Assembly (NCBI RefSeq): GCF_041053055.1
Contig: NZ_CP163443.1
Location: 3,596,001-3,660,000 of the forward strand
Direction: 5' to 3'
Source of the DNA: Streptomyces sp. R41
GTDB lineage: Bacteria > Actinomycetota > Actinomycetes > Streptomycetales > Streptomycetaceae
Length of the DNA: 64,000 nucleotides
In this document: one piece after another, positions 9,059-17,497 of the stretch
How positions within the stretch are numbered: the first letter of the stretch is position 1
Layout of the letters: the number at the start of each line of letters is the position of its first letter
Notes under the pieces: model-generated
What the model was told of the DNA's origin: nothing
Databases searched by the model: none
The model's input: only the letters and a program-made list of their open reading frames with translations
Position numbers and translations under genes: made by a program

Positions 9059-10020
9059 TGAACGTACGACGACGCCTCATATCCGGGTCCGCGGTCGCGG
9101 CGGCCACCGCCCTCGGCCTGGGCACCCTTTCCGCCTGCTCGGACTCGTCCGCGGCCGACAGCAGGAGCGGCGGGAAGCTCGACGTGGTGGCGTCGTTCTA
9201 CCCCCTGCAGTACCTCGCCGAACAGATCGGCGGGACGCATGTGAAGGTCACGAACCTGACGCAGCCCGGTCAGGAGCCGCACGACCTGGAGATCAGCGCC
9301 AAGCAGACCGCGCAGCTCCAGGAGGCGGACGCCGTCCTCTACCTCAAGAACCTGCAGCCGGCCGTCGACGACGCCGTGGCGCAGTCCGAGGTCAAGACCA
9401 AGATCGACGCCGCGTCGCTGACCACGCTGGAGAAGCACGGCAACGAGGTCGGCGGGCACGCGGCCGCCCACGACGACACCAAGGGCGAGGAGACCGGCGG
9501 CACTGACCCGCACGTCTGGCTCGACCCGGTGAGGTACGCCGAGGTCGCCCAGGGTGTCGGCAAGGCCCTGGAGAAGGAAGACCCGGACCACGCGGCGGAC
9601 TACAAGAAGAACACCGAAGCGCTGGTCAAGAAGCTGGACGGCCTCAACACCCAGTACAAGGACGGGCTGGCGAACACCAGGACCAAGGTCTTCATCACCA
9701 CGCACGCCGCCTTCGGTTACCTCGCCGAGCGCTATGGCCTCACCGAGGAGGCCATCAACGGCCTGGACCCGGAGTCGGAGCCCAGCGCGAACCGTGTGAA
9801 GGACCTTGAGAAGATGGCGAAGGCCGACGGCGTCTCGACGGTCTTCTACGAGACGCTCGTCAGCGACAAGACCGCCAGGACCATCGCCGGCGACGCGGGC
9901 CTCAAGACGGACGTCCTCGACCCGATCGAGGGCATCACCGACAAGTCCAAGGGCAGCGACTACCTGCAGGTCATGGAGTCGAACCTGAAGGCGCTGCAGA
10001 CGGCTCTCGGCGCCAAGTGA
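9058..10020 (+). CDS. znuA: Zinc ABC transporter substrate-binding lipoprotein
   Basis: A 320-residue ZnuA-type (SBP family 9) lipoprotein that captures zinc outside the membrane. Start ATG 9058 sits at the predicted transcription start; an in-frame ATG at 9049 is the alternative. The lipobox LSAC puts the lipidated cysteine at about residue 27. Metal ligands are the histidines of EPHDLEIS, TDPHVWLDP and TTHAAFGYLAERYGL. A His/Asp/Glu-rich loop (EKHGNEVGGHAAAHDD) of the zinc type lies between. It heads the znuACB-zur cluster, and znuC follows after 17 bases. Confidence 0.95.
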   Translation: MNVRRRLISGSAVAAATALGLGTLSACSDSSAADSRSGGKLDVVASFYPLQYLAEQIGGTHVKVTNLTQPGQEPHDLEISAKQTAQLQEADAVLYLKNLQPAVDDAVAQSEVKTKIDAASLTTLEKHGNEVGGHAAAHDDTKGEETGGTDPHVWLDPVRYAEVAQGVGKALEKEDPDHAADYKKNTEALVKKLDGLNTQYKDGLANTRTKVFITTHAAFGYLAERYGLTEEAINGLDPESEPSANRVKDLEKMAKADGVSTVFYETLVSDKTARTIAGDAGLKTDVLDPIEGITDKSKGSDYLQVMESNLKALQTALGAK

Positions 10021-10037
10021 TCACCATGGAGGACCCC

Positions 10038-10805
10038 GTGAGCGAGCCCGTCATATCCCTGCGCGGCGTGACCGCCGAGCTGGGCTCGCGCCCGGTCCTG
10101 CGTGGCATCGACCTCAGCGTGCACCGCGGTGAGGTCGTCGCGCTGCTCGGCGCCAACGGCTCCGGGAAGTCGACCGCCGTACGCAGTGTCATCGGCCAAG
10201 TCGCCATCAGCGGCGGGGAGATCGAGATCTTCGGCACCCCGCGCCGCCGCTTCCGGGACTGGCACCGCGTGGGGTACGTCCCGCAGCGCACGACCGCCGC
10301 CGGTGGCGTGCCCGCGACGGTCACCGAGATCGTCTCCTCCGGGCGACTGTCCCGTGCCCGCTTCGGCATGCTGCGCAAGGCCGACCACGAGGCCGTACGA
10401 CGGGCCCTGGAGCTCGTCGGGATGGCGGACCGCGCCAAGGACTCGGTGAACGCGCTGTCGGGCGGCCAGCACCAGCGTGTGCTGATCGCCCGCGCGCTCG
10501 CCTCCGAACCCGAGCTGCTGATCATGGACGAGCCGATGGCGGGCGTCGACCTGGCCAGCCAGGAGGTGCTGGCGGCGACCCTGCGCGAGCAGGTCGCCCA
10601 GGGCACCTCCGTCCTGCTCGTCCTGCACGAGCTGGGCCCCCTGGAGCCGCTGATCGACCGCGCGGTCGTGCTGCGCGACGGCTGCGTCCTGCACGACGGC
10701 CCGCCCCCGCAGGCGGTCGGCCAGCACGCGCTGCCCGGCCACGACCACGTACACCCGCACGCGGCTCACGATGCCGAACCGATCCGGACGGGACTGCTGA
10801 GCTGA
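10038..10805 (+). CDS. znuC: Zinc ABC transporter ATP-binding protein
   Basis: A 255-residue ATPase that powers zinc import. I chose GTG 10038 because GGAGGA lies four bases upstream; ATG 10026 in the same frame is possible. Walker A is GANGSGKST, the signature is LSGGQHQRV, Walker B LLIMDEPMAGVD, and the H-loop VLHE. The tail is histidine-rich (GQHALPGHDHVHPHAAHD), which may bind zinc. The stop overlaps the znuB start (TGATG), indicating coupled translation. Confidence 0.95.
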   Translation: MSEPVISLRGVTAELGSRPVLRGIDLSVHRGEVVALLGANGSGKSTAVRSVIGQVAISGGEIEIFGTPRRRFRDWHRVGYVPQRTTAAGGVPATVTEIVSSGRLSRARFGMLRKADHEAVRRALELVGMADRAKDSVNALSGGQHQRVLIARALASEPELLIMDEPMAGVDLASQEVLAATLREQVAQGTSVLLVLHELGPLEPLIDRAVVLRDGCVLHDGPPPQAVGQHALPGHDHVHPHAAHDAEPIRTGLLS

Positions 10806-11707
10806 TGGACATCCTCGAATACGCCTTCATGCAGCGGGCCCTGCTCGCCGCCGTCCTCGTGGGCATCACCGCGCCCGCCGTCGGCATCTACCTCGTGCAG
10901 CGCCGCCAGGCCCTCATGGGTGACGGAATCGGCCACGTCGCGATGACGGGAGTCGGGCTCGGCTTCCTGCTGTCCACCAACCCCGTGTGGATGGCGACGG
11001 CCGTCTCGGTCCTCGGCGCCGTCCTCATGGAGCTGATCCGCTGGTACGGCAAGACGCGCGGCGACATCGCCCTCGCCATGCTCTTCTACGGCGGTATGGC
11101 GGGCGGCGTGATGTTCATCAACCTCGCGCCGACCGGCTCGAACGCCAACCTGACCTCGTACCTCTTCGGCTCGCTGTCCACCGTCTCCGAGTCCGACGTG
11201 ACGGCGATCTGCGTGCTGGCCGCCTTCGTCGTCCTCGTCACCCTGGGCCTGCGCCGCCAGCTGTTCGCGGTCAGCCAGGACGAGGAGTTCGCGCGGGTGA
11301 CGGGGCTGCCGGTGCGCGCCCTGAACCTGCTCACGGCGATCACGGCGGCGGTGACGGTCACGGTCGCGATGCGGGTCGTGGGCCTGCTCCTGGTGTCCGC
11401 CCTGATGGTGGTCCCGGTGGCCGCGGCCCAGCAGCTCAGCCGCAGCTTCGCCGCCACCTTCGCGATTGCGGTGGCCATCGGCGTGAGCGTGACCATCGGC
11501 GGCACCGTGACCTCGTACTACCAGGACGTGCCGCCGGGCGCGACGATCGTGCTGCTGACGATTGGCGCGTTCATTGCGCTGACGGCGCTGGCGACTCCGC
11601 TGGCCCGGCGCCGGGCCCGGGCACTCGCCGCCGCGCAGGCCGCCGGGGACCCGGCAGAATGCGCGATTCCGGCCACGCGCGGCCAGGAGACGAAGGTCGG
11701 CGTCTGA
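10805..11707 (+). CDS. znuB: Zinc ABC transporter permease
   Basis: A 300-residue ABC-3 family membrane subunit with about eight hydrophobic helices. Typical features are GDGIGHVAMTGVGLG in the first third and a cytoplasmic coupling loop around DEEFARVTGLPVRALN. The ATG overlaps the znuC stop. With ZnuA and ZnuC it makes a high-affinity Zn(II) importer, expected to be switched off by Zur when zinc is ample. Confidence 0.95.
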   Translation: MDILEYAFMQRALLAAVLVGITAPAVGIYLVQRRQALMGDGIGHVAMTGVGLGFLLSTNPVWMATAVSVLGAVLMELIRWYGKTRGDIALAMLFYGGMAGGVMFINLAPTGSNANLTSYLFGSLSTVSESDVTAICVLAAFVVLVTLGLRRQLFAVSQDEEFARVTGLPVRALNLLTAITAAVTVTVAMRVVGLLLVSALMVVPVAAAQQLSRSFAATFAIAVAIGVSVTIGGTVTSYYQDVPPGATIVLLTIGAFIALTALATPLARRRARALAAAQAAGDPAECAIPATRGQETKVGV

Positions 11708-11765
11708 CTACGCACAGTCCGGACTGGCACAATGGCCGGGCAAGGGCAGACGCGAGGAGGCAACG

Positions 11766-12182
11766 GTGACAACCGCTGGATCGCCCGTACGGGGCCGTTC
11801 CACCCGGCAGCGTGCCGCCGTGGCGGCGGCGCTCGACGAGGTGGACGAGTTCCGCAGTGCGCAGGAGCTCCACGACATGCTCAAGCACAAGGGCGACTCC
11901 GTCGGGCTCACCACCGTGTACCGCACGCTGCAGTCCCTCGCCGACGCGGGCGAGGTGGACGTCCTGCGCACCTCCGACGGCGAGTCCGTCTACCGCCGCT
12001 GCTCCACCGGCGAGCACCACCACCACCTCGTCTGCCGCGTCTGCGGCAAGGCCGTCGAGGTCGAGGGCCCGGCCGTCGAGAAGTGGGCGGAGGCCATCGC
12101 GTCGGAACACGGGTACGTGAACGTGGCGCACACGGTGGAGATCTTCGGCACCTGCGCGGAGTGCGCCGCCGCGAAGGGCTGA
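11766..12182 (+). CDS. zur: Zinc uptake regulator, Fur family
   Basis: A 138-residue Fur-family repressor that binds Zur boxes when loaded with zinc. GTG 11766 has a strong GAGGAGG site. The winged-helix domain covers roughly residues 10-85 (recognition helix around SVGLTTVYRTLQSL). Zinc sites are visible as HHHHLVCRVCGK (first CxxC and His cluster) and CAEC near the C-terminus. It lies 58 bases after znuB, so it may share the operon transcript and feed back on it. Zur in Streptomyces also controls zinc-free ribosomal protein paralogues, none of which is here. Confidence 0.95.
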   Translation: MTTAGSPVRGRSTRQRAAVAAALDEVDEFRSAQELHDMLKHKGDSVGLTTVYRTLQSLADAGEVDVLRTSDGESVYRRCSTGEHHHHLVCRVCGKAVEVEGPAVEKWAEAIASEHGYVNVAHTVEIFGTCAECAAAKG

Positions 12183-12229
12183 CGCGACCGCCGCAGCCGT
12201 GCGCGTCCCCGCCCCCACCTTCTCAACCG

Positions 12230-12560
12230 TCATAGCTGCGGGCATGCGCGCCGCTGGGGGCGGCGCCCTGGACGCCGGGTGCCGTCGCAGCCGTCATAGC
12301 TGTGGGCATGCGTGCCGCTAAGGGCGGCACCCACACGCAGCTCCCGTAGATGTGTGCACGCGCGCCGCCCCCCGCCTTCGTAGCTGTGGGCATGCGTGCC
12401 GCTAGGGGCGGCACGGGTGGGCACAGCGGCACCCCGTAACCGCCGGGCCGCGTGACCCACCCTCGACCTCAGCCCCGGTGCCGGGAACCCTTGTCACAAC
12501 GGCACCCGGTGCTGGTGGCTGTGCCCACCCGTCCCGCCCAGCGGGACGATTGCCCACAGC
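12230..12560. repeat. Intergenic repeat region, type B
   Basis: The 437-base gap between zur and uppS has no credible gene. TAGCTGTGGGCATGCGTGCC occurs at 12297 and 12381, with a diverged copy at about 12232; each is followed by a C/G hairpin. The stretch 12381-12560 closely matches 45061-45285. It ends in CTGTGCCCACCCGTCCCGC and GCGGGACGATTGCCCACAG, an imperfect inverted repeat (12519-12559). This is a dispersed Streptomyces-type intergenic element, also possibly serving as a terminator for convergent zur and uppS. Confidence 0.8.
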
Positions 12561-12619
12561 GGTACCAGCAGGACGGCCGCCCACAGCGGAAGCGGTACCG
12601 GTGGCGGTTGCAGGCGGCG

Positions 12620-13471
12620 TCAGTTGCCTTCGGGGCGGCCCTTCATGGCCTCCTCCATCGCGAGCAGCTGCTCGTTCGGGACGGCGCCGCCGAAGCGGCG
12701 GTCGCGGGAGGCGTACTCGACGCAGGCGCGCCACAGGTCACGGCGGTCGAAGTCCGGCCACAGCACGTTCTGGAAGACCATCTCGGCGTAGGCGCTCTGC
12801 CAGAGCAGGTAGTTCGAGGTGCGCTGCTCGCCGCTGGGCCGCAGGAACAGGTCCACGTCCGGCATGTCCGGGTAGTAGAGGTACTTCGCGAAGGTCTTCT
12901 CGGTGACCTTGGACGGATCGAGCCGCCCCGCCTTCACGTCCTCCGCCAAGGCCAGCGCGGCATCGGCGATCTCGGCACGACCGCCGTAGTTCATGCAGAA
13001 GTACAGCGTCAGCCGGTCGTTGCCCTTGGTCTGCTCCTGGGCGACCTGAAGCTCCTTGGCCACCGACTTCCACAGCTTGGGCATCCGGCCCACCCAGCGG
13101 ACCCGGATGCCGAGTTCGTCGAGCTGGTCACGGGTCTTGCGGATGAAGTCGCGGTTGAAGTTCATCAGGAAGCGCACCTCGTCGGGCGAGCGCTTCCAGT
13201 TCTCGGTGGAGAAGGCGTACAGCGAGATCGCGCCGACGCCCATCTCGATCGCGCCCTGCAACACGTCGAGGACGCGCTCGGCACCGACCTTGTGCCCCTC
13301 GGTACGCGGCAGCCCACGGTCCTTGGCCCAGCGTCCGTTCCCGTCCATGACGATCGCCACATGGTTCGGCACCAGCTCACCGGGGAGCTTCGGCGCGCGG
13401 GCACCGGACGGGTGCGGTTCCGGCGTCCTGTACTCGCGGCGCTGGCGTCCCAGGATCCCGCGTACGACCAT
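12620..13471 (-). CDS. uppS: Isoprenyl (undecaprenyl) diphosphate synthase
   Basis: A 283-residue cis-prenyltransferase that condenses isopentenyl diphosphate onto allylic primers to make the lipid carrier for cell-wall synthesis. The catalytic region is [14 protein letters not shown] with the essential Asp; further conserved blocks are [10 protein letters not shown] and [15 protein letters not shown]. Length is slightly above the family norm owing to a 35-residue N-terminal extension. It starts 38 bases after the recO stop on the same strand, the standard actinobacterial recO-uppS pair. Confidence 0.96.
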   Translation of the reverse strand: MVVRGILGRQRREYRTPEPHPSGARAPKLPGELVPNHVAIVMDGNGRWAKDRGLPRTEGHKVGAERVLDVLQGAIEMGVGAISLYAFSTENWKRSPDEVRFLMNFNRDFIRKTRDQLDELGIRVRWVGRMPKLWKSVAKELQVAQEQTKGNDRLTLYFCMNYGGRAEIADAALALAEDVKAGRLDPSKVTEKTFAKYLYYPDMPDVDLFLRPSGEQRTSNYLLWQSAYAEMVFQNVLWPDFDRRDLWRACVEYASRDRRFGGAVPNEQLLAMEEAMKGRPEGN

Positions 13472-13486
13472 GTGCTTCTCGTCTCC

Positions 13487-13514
13487 TCGGTTCTCTTACG
13501 TCGGTTCTCTTAAG
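13487..13514. repeat. 14-bp tandem duplication at the recO stop
   Basis: TCGGTTCTCTTA occurs at 13487 and 13501 (period 14). The right copy includes the recO stop codon (TAA on the minus strand, 13510-13512); the left copy is a noncoding duplicate in the recO-uppS gap. Confidence 0.75.
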
Positions 13515-14262
13515 GCTGTTTCTCTACGTAACGCAGGGAGCGCAGTCCGCGCTCCAGATGCCAGTGCAGATAGGCCGACACCAGCCCGCTGCCCTCCCTG
13601 ACATGTCGCGGCTCGCACGCGTCCGCGGTCTCCCAGTCTCCCGTCAGCAGCGCGCCGAGCAGTTCCAGGGCCTGCGCCGAGGGTACGACGCTGCCGGGCA
13701 CCCGGCAGTCGACGCAGACGGAACCTCCCGCCGCGACCGAGAAGAACCGATTCGGTCCCGGCATCCCGCACTTCGCGCAGGCGCTGAAGCTGGGCGCGTA
13801 GCCGTTCACGGCGAGGGAGCGCAGCAGGAAGGCGTCGAGGACGAGGTGCGGTTCGTGCTCGCCGCGGGCGAGGGTGCGGAGCGCGCCGACCAGCAGCAGA
13901 TACTGCTGCACGGCGGGCTCCCCTTCATGGTCGGTGAACCGCTCGGCGGTCTCCAGCATGGCCGTCCCGGCGGTGTACCGCGCGTAGTCGGTGACGATCC
14001 CGCCACCGTAGGGAGCGATCGTCTCGCTCTGCGTGCACAGCGGCAGCCCACGCCCGACCAGCTCGCTCCCCCGCGCGAAGAACTGCACGTCCACGTGCGA
14101 GAAGGGCTCGAGCCGCGCCCCGAACTTCGACTTGGTGCGCCGCACGCCACGGGCGACGGCGCGTACGCGACCGTGACCACGGGTGAGCAAGGTGATGATC
14201 CGGTCCGCCTCACCCAGCTTCTGCGTCCGCAGGACAACGCCGTCGTCCCGAAAAAGACTCAT
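13510..14262 (-). CDS. recO: DNA repair protein RecO
   Basis: A 250-residue recombination mediator of the RecFOR pathway that helps load RecA on single-stranded DNA. It has an N-terminal OB fold (residues about 1-80), a helical middle, and a zinc motif CAKCGMPG ... CVDCRVPG. ATG 14262 has a GGGAG site eight bases upstream. Its first codons include CTT, TTT and GTT, unusual for this genome. The start overlaps the stop of a 51-codon frame that begins with a second copy of the recO N-terminus. uppS follows. Confidence 0.96.
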   Translation of the reverse strand: MSLFRDDGVVLRTQKLGEADRIITLLTRGHGRVRAVARGVRRTKSKFGARLEPFSHVDVQFFARGSELVGRGLPLCTQSETIAPYGGGIVTDYARYTAGTAMLETAERFTDHEGEPAVQQYLLLVGALRTLARGEHEPHLVLDAFLLRSLAVNGYAPSFSACAKCGMPGPNRFFSVAAGGSVCVDCRVPGSVVPSAQALELLGALLTGDWETADACEPRHVREGSGLVSAYLHWHLERGLRSLRYVEKQP

Positions 14263-14414
14263 CGCGCACTCCCGCGGGATTTCGGCTGGAGGTACGGCCC
14301 GCGGCGCAGCCGCAATCGGATGCAGTGTCCCCCGGGAGACTGCATCATGATCCGGTCCGCCTCACCCAGCTTCTGGGTGCGCAGCACGATGCCGTCGTCG
14401 CGGAACAGACTCAT
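14259..14414 (-). pseudogene. Duplicated recO 5' fragment, 51-codon frame
   Basis: The first 22 codons encode MSLFRDDGIVLRTQKL and GEADRI, identical to recO except Ile for Val at position 9, then diverge into unrelated sequence (MMQSPGGHCIRLRLRRG...). Its TGA overlaps the recO ATG (ATGA). Between the copies six codon differences are silent, yet a 29-base run (recO codons 14-23) is identical. This looks like a scar of recombination or insertion at the recO start rather than simple slippage. It lies 22 bases after the DUF1266 gene; whether it is translated is unknown. Confidence 0.8.
14319..14346. repeat. Hairpin between recO copies
   Basis: GATGCAGT (14319-14326) and ACTGCATC (14339-14346) pair perfectly and enclose TCCC/GGGA, leaving one G-G mismatch. 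It abuts the 3' edge of the duplicated recO fragment and is absent from the normal recO copy, so it marks the inserted sequence. Confidence 0.75.
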
Positions 14415-14436
14415 GGGGCCATTCTCGCGTACGGAG

Positions 14437-15051
14437 TCAGCGTGCGTGGTCGGGGTGGCTGATCGCTTCCCAGGGAGCCAAGTTCCAGGGGCTGGCCTTG
14501 TTCGCCGGGTCCAGGAGGGACTTCAGGTGCGCGTCGGAGGCGGCCTGCGGGGCGGGGAAGTTCGCGTCCGGCGTGCCCTGCAGGTTGTCCCGCCAGACCA
14601 TCCGGCCCAGCAGATAGTGCTCGGCGTACTCGTTCCAGGAGGCGTACGACCGCACCACCGCCGGCACGATGTTCTTGAGCGCGGTCCACGCCTCGGCCTC
14701 GCTCAGCATCCCGCAGGCGAAGCCCCGGCGGGAGATGTCCACATACAGCCCGGCGTCCCACGCCAGTGGTTCGAAGCCGAGCCGCAGCCGCGCCCGGGTG
14801 CGGTATCCGGTCCGCGAGAGGTCGTCGAGCCGGCCGACCAGAGCGTCACGCGAGGTGATCTCCCACTGGTCGGCCAGCCACCGCCGGGCCTTCTCGTCGT
14901 CGATGCGGGTGAACGGGTACAGGGTCGTCCGCGACGCGTCCCGGTCCCGGCTCACCGGCGCACTGAGCGACACCATCCACAGCTGGTGCGTGGTGAGGGG
15001 AACGGGGTACTTGCTCGCAGCCTTCGGCTTGCGACGGTTCCATATCGCCAT
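14437..15051 (-). CDS. DUF1266-domain protein
   Basis: A 204-residue protein whose second half (WDAGLYVDISRRGFACGML and SYASWNEYAEHYLLGRMVW) resembles the DUF1266 family, of unknown function. No signal peptide or membrane segment is visible, so it is likely cytoplasmic. Start ATG 15051 is the only reasonable one. It precedes the recO fragment by 22 bases and may be the first gene of a DUF1266-recO-uppS transcript. Confidence 0.75.
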   Translation of the reverse strand: MAIWNRRKPKAASKYPVPLTTHQLWMVSLSAPVSRDRDASRTTLYPFTRIDDEKARRWLADQWEITSRDALVGRLDDLSRTGYRTRARLRLGFEPLAWDAGLYVDISRRGFACGMLSEAEAWTALKNIVPAVVRSYASWNEYAEHYLLGRMVWRDNLQGTPDANFPAPQAASDAHLKSLLDPANKASPWNLAPWEAISHPDHAR

Positions 15052-15125
15052 GGCGCCGCACCCTATGTCACGCCGTGGCTCACAGGGAGCAGGGCACTTC
15101 CCCCTTCAAGCCCCTCCAAGCCCCT

Positions 15126-15344
15126 TCAAGGGACCTCCCCCCGACTGCGTGCGTTCGCGTACGCCGTCGCCGCGCTGAGCCGTTCCGCCGCGGTGGCTCG
15201 CCGTACGGCGTCCGGTTCACAGTCCCACTCCTTGCCACCGCCGAGCGGTCTCAGCTGTACGTACGGCCCCTCGTACCCCATGACCATTCCCACCTTCCCT
15301 GTACGCGTGTCCACGGCGTAGGAGCCGATCGGTGGCGGCTTCAC
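15126..15344 (-). CDS. Small conserved-looking protein, WhiJ-type locus
   Basis: A 72-residue protein beginning MKPPPIGSYAVDTRTGKVGM and containing VQLRPLGGGKEWDCEPDAVR. GTG 15344 is chosen because it overlaps the TGA of the preceding 75-residue gene (GTGA), implying coupled translation; the longer frame upstream has no coding character. Glycine-rich, no cysteine pairs, soluble. It belongs with the divergent XRE/DUF397 pair in a layout common in Streptomyces. Function unknown. Confidence 0.7.
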   Translation of the reverse strand: MKPPPIGSYAVDTRTGKVGMVMGYEGPYVQLRPLGGGKEWDCEPDAVRRATAAERLSAATAYANARSRGEVP

Positions 15345-15568
15345 CGCAGGGCCGCCGCGAGCCGGGCGGCGACCTCGACGGAACAGCCGCCCAATTCGAC
15401 CAGCGGACAAGGTGCCTCGCGCGCCAAAGTCGCCGGGTCGATCCGCAGTGACGGCAACGAAATTCCGGCGTCGGCGAGCGCCGCCCGCAATTCCTTCACT
15501 GTTTCCTCCGCCTCTTCGACGCACTGCGCCGAGTGTCGTCCCCCGAGTAGTACGTGTCGTTCCTTCAC
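15341..15568 (-). CDS. Small protein of WhiJ-type locus
   Basis: A 75-residue protein starting at GTG 15568 (MKERHVLLGGRHSAQ) after an AGGGGAG site. The middle (EEAEETVKELRAALADAGIS) is likely helical; two cysteines lie near the end (PCPLVELGGCS). It is divergent from the XRE regulator, 116 bases apart, and its stop overlaps the start of the next small gene. Such short genes beside XRE-DUF397 pairs are thought to modulate development in Streptomyces, but nothing specific can be said here. Confidence 0.7.
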   Translation of the reverse strand: MKERHVLLGGRHSAQCVEEAEETVKELRAALADAGISLPSLRIDPATLAREAPCPLVELGGCSVEVAARLAAALR

Positions 15569-15684
15569 CGTGCTCCCCTGTCCCTTTGAGTTTCACTCTT
15601 CGCATCTCCAGGGTGACGCTCTGCATCTACACTCGGCAGGAGTCTGTCCTCTACAAGTGCGGCGCAGCGTAAGGGGGTTGGCCT

Positions 15685-16518
15685 GTGGCCAACGGTTCGC
15701 GGCAGGCGGCCTGGGACTTCTTCGGGGCGGAGCTGAAGCGACGCCGCGAGGAAGCCGGTTTCACTCAGGTGGAGTTGGGCGCCCGGGTTTTCGTATCCGG
15801 GGGTTACATCGGTCAGTTCGAACAGGCTATTCGGAAACCCCAGTTGGATGTGGCGCAGAGGATCGACGAGATCCTGCAAACCGACGGTTTTTTCGAGCGC
15901 ACGTGGCGAAAGCTGATCGATGACAAGCGGTACGCGGATTATTTCGCGGAGGTTGTGGAGCTGGAGCGGACGGCGACGAAGATTGCCGAGTTCGCCCCGA
16001 CGCTCGTGCCGGGCTTGTTGCAGACGGCCGCATACGCACATGCGGTCACGCTCGCGGCCAACCCGTTCGTCACGGACGAGTACGTCGAGGAGAAGGTGAC
16101 CGCACGACTGGAGCGGGCTCGTATCCTCGGCGACGCTACAAGGCCCGAGTATTGGGTGGTGCTGCACGAGAACGCGCTGCGTATCCCGGTGGGCGGGGCG
16201 GCGGCGATGGCCGGGCAGCTCGACCGCATCGCGGGGATGGTGCGGGAGCACAAAGTGGTGGTGCAGGTACTGCCGTATGCGGCTGGAGCGCACGCTTCTA
16301 TGACCGGGGACCTGCGGCTCATGGAGTTCGAGGATGCGCCGCCAACTGCCTATACAGAGACCTCGTTTTCAGGAACGCTGATGGACGACCCAGCAGTGGT
16401 GAAGCGCACACAGCGGGCATACGATCTGCTCAGGGCCGTCGCACTGTCGCCGGAGACGTCCCTCGCCCTGATCGAATCGGCGGCGGAGGACTTCAGACGA
16501 TGCGCGAGTACGACCTGA
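15685..16518 (+). CDS. XRE-family regulator with DUF5753 domain
   Basis: A 277-residue WhiJ-like DNA-binding protein. Residues about 13-70 are a Cro/C1-type helix-turn-helix (AGFTQVELGARVFVSGGYIGQ), and residues about 100-270 are the DUF5753 domain (PTLVPGLLQTAAYAHAV). GTG 15685 follows an AAGGGGG stretch. The 3' end overlaps the DUF397 gene by 19 bases, the standard pairing. These pairs are linked to developmental control or toxin-antitoxin-like behaviour in actinomycetes. Confidence 0.9.
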   Translation: MANGSRQAAWDFFGAELKRRREEAGFTQVELGARVFVSGGYIGQFEQAIRKPQLDVAQRIDEILQTDGFFERTWRKLIDDKRYADYFAEVVELERTATKIAEFAPTLVPGLLQTAAYAHAVTLAANPFVTDEYVEEKVTARLERARILGDATRPEYWVVLHENALRIPVGGAAAMAGQLDRIAGMVREHKVVVQVLPYAAGAHASMTGDLRLMEFEDAPPTAYTETSFSGTLMDDPAVVKRTQRAYDLLRAVALSPETSLALIESAAEDFRRCASTT

Positions 16519-16772
16519 GCAACGCCCGCTGGCGCAAGAGCAGTTACAGCAACGGCGAGGGCGGAAACTGCATCGAGGTCGCGTACGACTTCATCGGCGC
16601 CGCCGAGTGGCGTAAGAGCACGTACAGCAACGGCGAAGGCGGCGAGTGCGTCGAAGTAGCCGACGGAGTCCCCGGCGTCGTACCCGTCCGTGACAGCAAG
16701 GTCCCGGACGGCCCCGTCCTGCTGGTCAGTGCCCTCGCCTGGACGGAGTTCGTCGGCGCCGTCACGAGGTGA
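16500..16772 (+). CDS. DUF397 protein with duplicated motif
   Basis: A 90-residue partner of the XRE regulator. DUF397 proteins normally have one W-x-K-S-S-x-S block; here it occurs twice, as WRKSSYSNGEGGNCIEVA and WRKSTYSNGEGGECVEVA, 25 residues apart. The ATG at 16500 lies inside the end of the XRE gene. The C-terminal part (PVRDSKVPDGPVLLVSALAW) is the normal DUF397 ending. The extra unit looks like a recent in-frame duplication. Confidence 0.9.
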   Translation: MREYDLSNARWRKSSYSNGEGGNCIEVAYDFIGAAEWRKSTYSNGEGGECVEVADGVPGVVPVRDSKVPDGPVLLVSALAWTEFVGAVTR

Positions 16773-16790
16773 CCGTGCCGCCGGTTCTCA

Positions 16791-16820
16791 CGTGGCTGTG
16801 GGACCGCCCCCACAGCCACG
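16791..16820. terminator. Bidirectional hairpin terminator
   Basis: CGTGGCTGTGGG (16791-16802), loop ACCGCC, and CCCACAGCCACG (16809-16820) form a perfect 12-bp stem between the convergent DUF397 gene and response regulator gene. Confidence 0.85.
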
Positions 16821-16834
16821 CCACCGACCGGACC

Positions 16835-17497
16835 TCACCGGTTCGCGGAAACCAACCCCGCCTCATAAGCGATGATCACCAGCTGCACCCGGTCCCTCGC
16901 GTCCAGCTTCGACAGCAGGCGGGTGAGGTACGTCTTCGCCGTGGCCACGCTGATGAAGAGCTGTTCGGCTATCTCGGTGTTGGACAGGCCCGTGCCGACC
17001 AGGGTCAGGACCTCGCGCTCCCGCTCCGTGATGCCCTTCAACTCCCGGCGCCTGCCGGTCTGTTCGGGGCGTGAGGCCGTGAGGTCCTGGATCAGGCGGC
17101 GCGTGACGCTGGGGGCGATGAGCGCGTCGCCGGCGGCCACGACTCGTACCGCCCCGATGATGTCGTCCAGCGCCATGTCCTTGACGAGGAAGCCGGACGC
17201 GCCCGCGCGGAGCGCCCCGTACACGTAATCGTCGTCGTCGAAGGTGGTGAGGACGACGATCCGCGCGTCGCCGGAACCGTCCGCCGTGATCAGGCGGGTC
17301 GCCTCGATGCCGTCCATGCCCGGCATGCGGATGTCCATGACGACGACGTCCGGGGCGAGCTGCCCGGCCAGCGCCACCGCCTCTTCGCCGTCGGCGGCCT
17401 CCCCCACCACCTCCAGGTCCTCGATGTCGGCGATGACCATCCGCAGGGCCGTACGGATGAGTTGCTGGTCGTCGGCCAGTACGACCCGGATCGTCAT
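16835..17497 (-). CDS. NarL-type response regulator
   Basis: A 220-residue two-component regulator. The receiver domain (residues 1-120) has the acidic pair DDQQ, the phosphorylated Asp in VVVMDIRMPGMDG, and the Lys in FLVKDM. The C-terminal LuxR-type helix-turn-helix is LTEREREVLTLVGTGLSN-like (here TEREREVLTLVGTGLSNTEI). Its ATG overlaps the stop of the kinase gene by four bases. The pair is divergent from an ABC exporter, the probable target. Confidence 0.95.
   Translation of the reverse strand: MTIRVVLADDQQLIRTALRMVIADIEDLEVVGEAADGEEAVALAGQLAPDVVVMDIRMPGMDGIEATRLITADGSGDARIVVLTTFDDDDYVYGALRAGASGFLVKDMALDDIIGAVRVVAAGDALIAPSVTRRLIQDLTASRPEQTGRRRELKGITEREREVLTLVGTGLSNTEIAEQLFISVATAKTYLTRLLSKLDARDRVQLVIIAYEAGLVSANR

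Noticed and set aside
12230..12460. Short minus-strand frames in the zur-uppS gap
   Set aside because: They are translations of the repeated TAGCTGTGGGCATGCG units and carry no ribosome site or family.
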